Assembly: GCA_023052935.1 (NCBI GenBank)
Contig: CM041297.1
Location: forward strand, 90,642,021 to 90,706,020
Reading direction: 5' to 3'
Source of the DNA: Piezodorus guildinii
Taxonomy: Eukaryota > Arthropoda > Insecta > Hemiptera > Pentatomidae
Length of the DNA: 64,000 nucleotides
Part shown: piece after piece, positions 59,883-64,000 of the stretch
How positions within the stretch are numbered: the first letter of the stretch is position 1
Layout: every line of letters starts with the position of its first letter
Made by a program: the position numbers and the translations under genes
Notes under the pieces: model-generated
The model's input: only the letters and a program-made list of their open reading frames with translations
Database searches by the model: none
Told to the model about the DNA's origin: nothing

Positions 59883-60846
59883 AATACGTCCAAGTGAAGT
59901 GGTCACCTACTTAGGGATTCGATACGGCAAAGGATTCAACATGGCCCCTCACTTGGACTACTTAGGCAATAGGGTTACCTTAGCTTTCAACGGTCTGAGT
60001 AGACTAGGGGGCGCTTTCTGGGGTCTTAGATACCCAGCAACAATGACCATTTATAACGGCATGGTGCTGGGTATTCTGAGATACGCGTCCCCCGCCTGGT
60101 TCAAGAACATCACACAACGGCAGAAGCGTAGGTTGGCGACCATTCAGCGAACGGCTTTACTACGAGTAACAAAGGCTTACCGTACTGTATTCCATGAGGC
60201 GGTTCAAATTCTTGCAGGAGGAGTACCTCTCGACCTCCTCCTGCGTGAAGATTCATTTAAAGATGCCTACAAGAGGTACGGCTCAGCAGGTCTCCCGAGG
60301 AATATCCAAATGAGGATTGCGGAGGACCCAAGGAAATGGAAGAGTGCAATCCGGGAACATACCATTGATGAGTGGGACCGGCGGTGGGTGACAACCTCAA
60401 AAGGTACTACCTTGAAGAAATTCTTCCCCACGGTCCGGTCACGATTGAAAGCCAAATGGATTGTTCCGGATTACTGGGTCTCGCGATTCCTCACTGGGCA
60501 CGGGGCTTTCCGAAGTAAGCTGCACAGTTTCGGAAAAGACGTAGATCCCCTGTGCCCCCGTTGTGGAGTCCCGGAGACTGCTGAGCACATCATTGTGGAA
60601 TGTTCCGCGTTTGAGGCACTAAGGGCCAAACTATTGAGGGAATGTGGCCTCTGGGTCCTCTCGGTGAGCGATTTCCCTCAGCTGGTGTCCGAACAAAATT
60701 ATAAACAATTTATATCATTTATTCACGGGTGGAAAACATTAGTAGGCCCAGCAGCTTTTAACGTAGGTGGAACTGGACGAGGAAGACCACCTCCGAGAGA
60801 AGAAGCAGGAGCTGAAGGGATAGTCATCGAGGAGAGACCAGATTAA
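59869..60846 (+). CDS. ORF2 C-terminal part with CCHC motif
   Basis: Continuation of ORF2 in a +1-shifted frame. The listed start (TTG) is only where the open stretch begins; the protein runs on from the RT thumb with EVVTYLGIRYGKGFNM. Residues 30-200 are the conserved post-RT region (RYASPAWF; LATIQRTALLRVTKAYRT). Near the end, C229-x2-C232 ... H240-x4-C245 (LCPRCGVPETAEHIIVEC) forms the C-terminal zinc-binding motif of R1-clade proteins, implicated in template or target recognition. Together with the previous part, ORF2 would be about 1,055 residues, a usual length. A one-base change in the GGGGAAA run (59875-59881) would explain the frameshift. Confidence 0.9.
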   Translation: MRGNRIRPSEVVTYLGIRYGKGFNMAPHLDYLGNRVTLAFNGLSRLGGAFWGLRYPATMTIYNGMVLGILRYASPAWFKNITQRQKRRLATIQRTALLRVTKAYRTVFHEAVQILAGGVPLDLLLREDSFKDAYKRYGSAGLPRNIQMRIAEDPRKWKSAIREHTIDEWDRRWVTTSKGTTLKKFFPTVRSRLKAKWIVPDYWVSRFLTGHGAFRSKLHSFGKDVDPLCPRCGVPETAEHIIVECSAFEALRAKLLRECGLWVLSVSDFPQLVSEQNYKQFISFIHGWKTLVGPAAFNVGGTGRGRPPPREEAGAEGIVIEERPD

Positions 60847-60970
60847 AAAGCTGGGAAGAGAATAAAACAGAAACTCAAGATTACTACTGGTAGCATCTCA
60901 CTCATGGCTACCGACGCCCGTATTGCCATATGGCAAGGCAGGGAGACCTAAATAAATAAATAAATAAAAA
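60847..60970 (+). other. 3' UTR and (TAAA)n tail of the R1-clade element
   Basis: A short UTR with the partly self-complementary 'attgccatatggcaaggc' (60924-60941), a possible stem-loop, followed by 'gggagaccta' and four to five TAAA repeats ending in an A run. The tail replaces a poly-A and abuts the 3' target duplication. Confidence 0.8.
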
Positions 60971-60985
60971 AAGTATTCCTCAAAG
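60971..60985 (+). repeat. target-site duplication, 3' copy
   Basis: aagtattcctcaaag, identical to 55799-55813. Sequence outside the two copies differs (c before the 5' copy, ctatttc after the 3' copy), as expected for an insertion duplication. Confidence 0.9.
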
Positions 60986-61585
60986 CTATTTCATAAAAAA
61001 AAAAACAACTAATTTCCGTTCATCGTTAAATAACAACATATGGTGTGCCATTGTATGGAAGAAACGTCACTTAAGATTATAATTATTAACTCATTGAAGA
61101 AAAGCATAAATTTAGAAATTATAAGTAGCAAGATGTAGCTACGATTCAATTAAAACCAGTAAAAATAGAACACTATTGTGTTTCAAATTATCAATTAAGA
61201 ATCCTGTCGGAAACAGAACAGCTACGGAATTACCAGTTAATGGTCTTAAACTTAATCAAGTTAGTAATGTCGAAACCAGGCTGTGGATAATTTATGTTAA
61301 ACTTCCAGGGACATGAAGCATAAATTGCTGATTTATTTTTGAACTTCATTAGTGCATCGTTGGAAAAAAATATTGTACAAGGACAAGTATTTAATATTAT
61401 AATTTATTTAAAAGGGAATTAATCTTTATAATCTCCAACTTTGACTATCTCAATTGTTTTTCAATTATTAATAATAATTTTTAATAATTAAGATAATAGT
61501 TTTATATAAGTAGACTTACTTATACACCTTCAAGGCTTCTTCACGACTATTATTTTGGTTAATGCACGCAATGCAAATATTTAAA
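60986..61585. other. AT-rich non-coding DNA, no feature seen
   Basis: Nothing recognised. Confidence 0.5.
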
Positions 61586-61589
61586 AGTC

Positions 61590-61850
61590 TACTGGACCAG
61601 CTGACAGCTTATTTGTCCTGTTGAGAGAGCACTGAACCGGTACTAGGTTCCTCCTGGTATTGGGTTCGAACGCTGAAGATGGCAAAATGATTATAGTTAT
61701 TTCAGCATGGGGTAGGAGACCTTCCTGTGGGAGTCTTGGGAGAGTCCAAAAATTGGGTGCCCAAAGGGAGAGTCCAAAAAAGCCTCATCTCAGCCTAAAG
61801 CCTCTTTAACTGACCAAGACCCTTCATGGGTCGTAGAGGAACAGTTTATT
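61590..61850 (+). repeat. SINE-C copy 3
   Basis: A tRNA-like head with B box GGGTTCGAACGC near 61664, then a body with 'agtccaaaaattgggtg' and, near the end, 'ttcatgggtcgtagaggaac'. An 'agagtccaaaaa' string occurs twice (61741, 61770), a small internal duplication. Confidence 0.5.
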
Positions 61851-61974
61851 TTTTCCATTATGCAAGTGAGAATAATATTTTTATAATATAATATTTTTTC
61901 TGAATGTTTAATACATTTATTTTTCAAATGATATCAAATGACAATGTTGGGCAATATTTGTTTTAAGAAATCGT

Positions 61975-62250
61975 ATATATCCATTGGTCGTTTAAAAGAT
62001 ACAGCTCTGTACAAGTGATTAAAAATTAGGAAGTTTTTCACACTCATCATCCTTTTATTCTAACCCGAAAGAGTCGGAAAATCGTGGAAATCCATTGACA
62101 AGATACAGTCGGATAAGAAAATGAACATTCGGAAAATTTTTAAACTCATCATCCTTTAAGTCTGTTCCAAAAGCTTGGAGATTCACTAACCTGTTCATAA
62201 AATACAGCCGGAAAGGCGAATGAAAATTAGAAACAATTGACGGTAAATTT
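61975..62250. repeat. degenerate tandem repeat, period about 100 bp
   Basis: Three successive imperfect units share 'aagatacagtcgg'-like, 'cactcatcatcctttta'-like and 'aatccattgacaagata'-like blocks. The second and third units are shorter than the first. No microsatellite or transposon end is recognised in them. Confidence 0.55.
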
Positions 62251-62499
62251 TAAAGATGTTTTGAGGAAAAAAAAATTAATATCGAAAAACCGATACCAAA
62301 TAATGGATAGGTTTGTATTCATTCTTTATATAAAAATAAATTCGAATTACGTCCTACACTGTTAATGAAGAAAGTAATTTTTAATGGTTAAAGTAATTTG
62401 GAGTTACCTGTTTATTTATTTTAATTTCGATTTTACAACACTGGCGTTTTCATTAAATTAAATTAAAATTTATCTTCATTACTCCTTATTAAAATTGTT

Positions 62500-62665
62500 A
62501 TTGTTTACGCAGTGGTTAAGGTTCTGGACTGCTCATTCATCGGCCCAAGTCCGAGTCGGGTTGTTGAGAGAAAATCTATTTGCTGGTATATTCTACTCAA
62601 AGGTTGGCATCAATCCATTTGAATGCTGGGTTGTAAATCTGGTAGTTTAGATTGAATGTACTTTC
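62500..62665 (+). repeat. possible tRNA-derived SINE (SINE-D)
   Basis: Begins with tRNA-like 'acgcagtggttaaggttctg' and a B-box-like 'aagtccgagtcggg' about 45 bases later, then an unrelated body. Single copy in the window, so the call rests on the tRNA-like head only. Confidence 0.35.
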
Positions 62666-62959
62666 TTTTAATACCGTTGTTCAATGTCAAGTTCTTGCCT
62701 TGTTTTATGTTGTTTTTTTTATCAGGATCTTGTTTTTGTATTCCTTAATTCTCATTTCTTTAGATAATTATCTTAGTTAGCTTCAGGTTAGAATTTTTTT
62801 AATTGTCTAAGGTTGGCTTTTTCTTATTTGGTTTGAGAAGAATTGGCTTTTTATTTCCAATGATTTTCTAATCCTTCTTCCTCTTATTGTTCCTCATTTT
62901 TATTTTTCGAACCACCTTAGTAATAAGTCCATAGTTTCAGTTCGCCGTCATTTACAGTA

Positions 62960-63022
62960 GGGGTACTCACTACGTTTGCTATAGCATAAAAAATATACTT
63001 TAGCAAACGTAGTGAGTACCCC
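62960..63022. mobile_element. 63-bp palindromic mini-MITE
   Basis: Nearly nothing but two inverted arms (ggggtactcactacgtttgc and its inverse) around a tiny core. TA flanks both ends (62958-62959, 63023-63024). Same ends as the 143-bp element at 14979. Confidence 0.85.
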
Positions 63023-63024
63023 TA

Positions 63025-64000
63025 GTATTAACTATTGGATGTTTTATGTTTCCATGTTAAGTATTGCGATTTTTGAGTTCAAAAAGGTTAGGGATGATCT
63101 AACATCATTCCGTACAACTTATGAATTTCATTTTTTTTATTCTTAGACATATAAAATGTTGATAGATTATTTAAGAACGAGAATAGATATCGCAAAGTGG
63201 ATGGCTCAAAATTGTTGGAAGGTACTGATTTAATGTTTTCTTATGCTAATCGAATGGCTGATTCTGCTGTGATTTTGCCCAATGTCAACGGACCTATGAT
63301 CCATAATCCCTTGCTGATTTATCACGCTCCGTCATGATGCTATTAAGATTATTGGTATGATAATCAATTTTTCTCTTATCCGAGGGAAGGGACCAATCAC
63401 CTAACATTTCTAACACAGAAAGCATCTTATCACCAATTGTATAATCTGTCTATAGTATTTTATATACTCTTTTAATATTTTACAAAAATTAAGCTACGAG
63501 ATAAATCCTATATAACAGCAATTTTTGCTCGTTTCAAGACAATTTAGAGGTTATTTTAGCGTGCCATAAAAAGAAAATATGACATTGTATGTTTGCTATG
63601 AAAGTTGCACCATGAGCTAGATAAACCCTGTTTGTCCTTAATGATTGTATAAAATTCATTCTGGCCAGTTTCCGAGCAAAGTGGTAATAATGACACAGAC
63701 GCATGCCTACCCTGTGAGCAGTACACTCCGCGTTTAATCCTTTGTAAGCGATCTTCATAATTTAATATAACCTCTATCAAATTATACCGTAGACAGTTTT
63801 TCTTTCAGTGTTATTAAAATTACTCTCTGAAGCTTGCTTTCTCAGTACTCATTTGTCTAATTACACATTATTAGTAATTTTCATGAAGCATTATCACATA
63901 TAATGAAATTGCAACGTTCTTTCTAGCATTCACAATAATAAATAATAATTGTGATTTCGTTTTCTATTTATTAGTGTTATAAAAATGTATGTTTCTCTCG
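63025..64000. other. AT-rich non-coding DNA, no feature seen
   Basis: Two overlapping 74-codon minus-strand frames (63534-63780) show no recognisable domain. Nothing else is recognised up to the window end. Confidence 0.5.

Larger units (their letters stand above)
55814..60970 (+). mobile_element. R1-clade non-LTR retrotransposon, full length but broken
   Basis: A 5.16-kb element in the order: 5' UTR of about 394 bp, ORF1 (gag-like), ORF2 (APE endonuclease, RT, C-terminal CCHC), a 124-bp 3' UTR and a (TAAA)n tail. The SAFDSVWWPLVL string after RT motif A and the three CCHC knuckles of ORF1 point to the R1 clade (R1, TRAS, SART, Waldo and relatives); jockey or I are less likely because RNase H is absent and the RT signature differs. 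The target is not 28S rDNA, telomeric repeat or microsatellite, so this copy is not at a classic R1-clade specific site. It is higher in GC than its surroundings. Each ORF carries one frameshift. Confidence 0.92.

Noticed and set aside
63534..63780. Two overlapping 74-codon minus-strand ORFs
   Set aside because: They overlap each other in different frames and neither shows a domain or a coding-like composition.

Overview
The window is AT-rich nuclear DNA from an arthropod, probably an insect. The evidence is the set of mobile elements it carries: mariner and Tc1-like transposons, jockey-, CR1-, RTE-, I- and R1-type non-LTR retrotransposons, Helitrons and tRNA-derived SINEs. No complete host gene is visible. 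Almost every open frame longer than about 100 codons belongs to a mobile element. The species cannot be named from this sequence.

Left third (1-20 kb): a long-armed foldback, two decayed mariners (3.4-4.6 kb and 8.2-9.0 kb, the second inside an antisense Helitron-like element with matching ends at 7331 and 9547), three copies of a tRNA-derived SINE with target-site duplications, a second antisense Helitron-like copy (13.6-14.3 kb), a near-perfect palindromic MITE (15.0 kb) and a CR1-like fragment (15.8-16.9 kb). At 18.56-18.83 kb an exon-like block ends in ATG plus four codons and a consensus GT donor.

Middle (20-48 kb): 5'-truncated jockey fragments, an RTE-like element with apparent 10-bp target duplications (26.2-28.8 kb), a Helitron carrying a SINE (29.1-30.5 kb), and 3.6 kb of plain AT-rich DNA. 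A GC-rich island at 34.2-34.7 kb ends in a signal-peptide-coding exon with a GTGAGT donor. More SINEs, I-like retroelement fragments and a Tc1/mariner-type transposase pseudogene follow. Both exon candidates end in a phase-1 donor, so they may be alternative first exons of one plus-strand gene whose body lies downstream; this is inference.

Right third (48-64 kb): three copies of a roughly 400-bp MITE around a 43-bp GC-rich tandem repeat, then a triple nest (mariner inside Helitron inside a long-TIR DNA element). The best-preserved element is a 5.16-kb R1-clade retrotransposon (55814-60970) bounded by a 15-bp target duplication. Its ORF1 (three CCHC knuckles) and ORF2 (APE endonuclease, reverse transcriptase, C-terminal CCHC) are each broken by one frameshift, and the first catalytic Asp of the reverse transcriptase is Asn, so this copy looks dead. 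I found no new multi-gene system. The most informative signals are insertion histories that can be read from nested repeats and target duplications, plus the two putative first exons.
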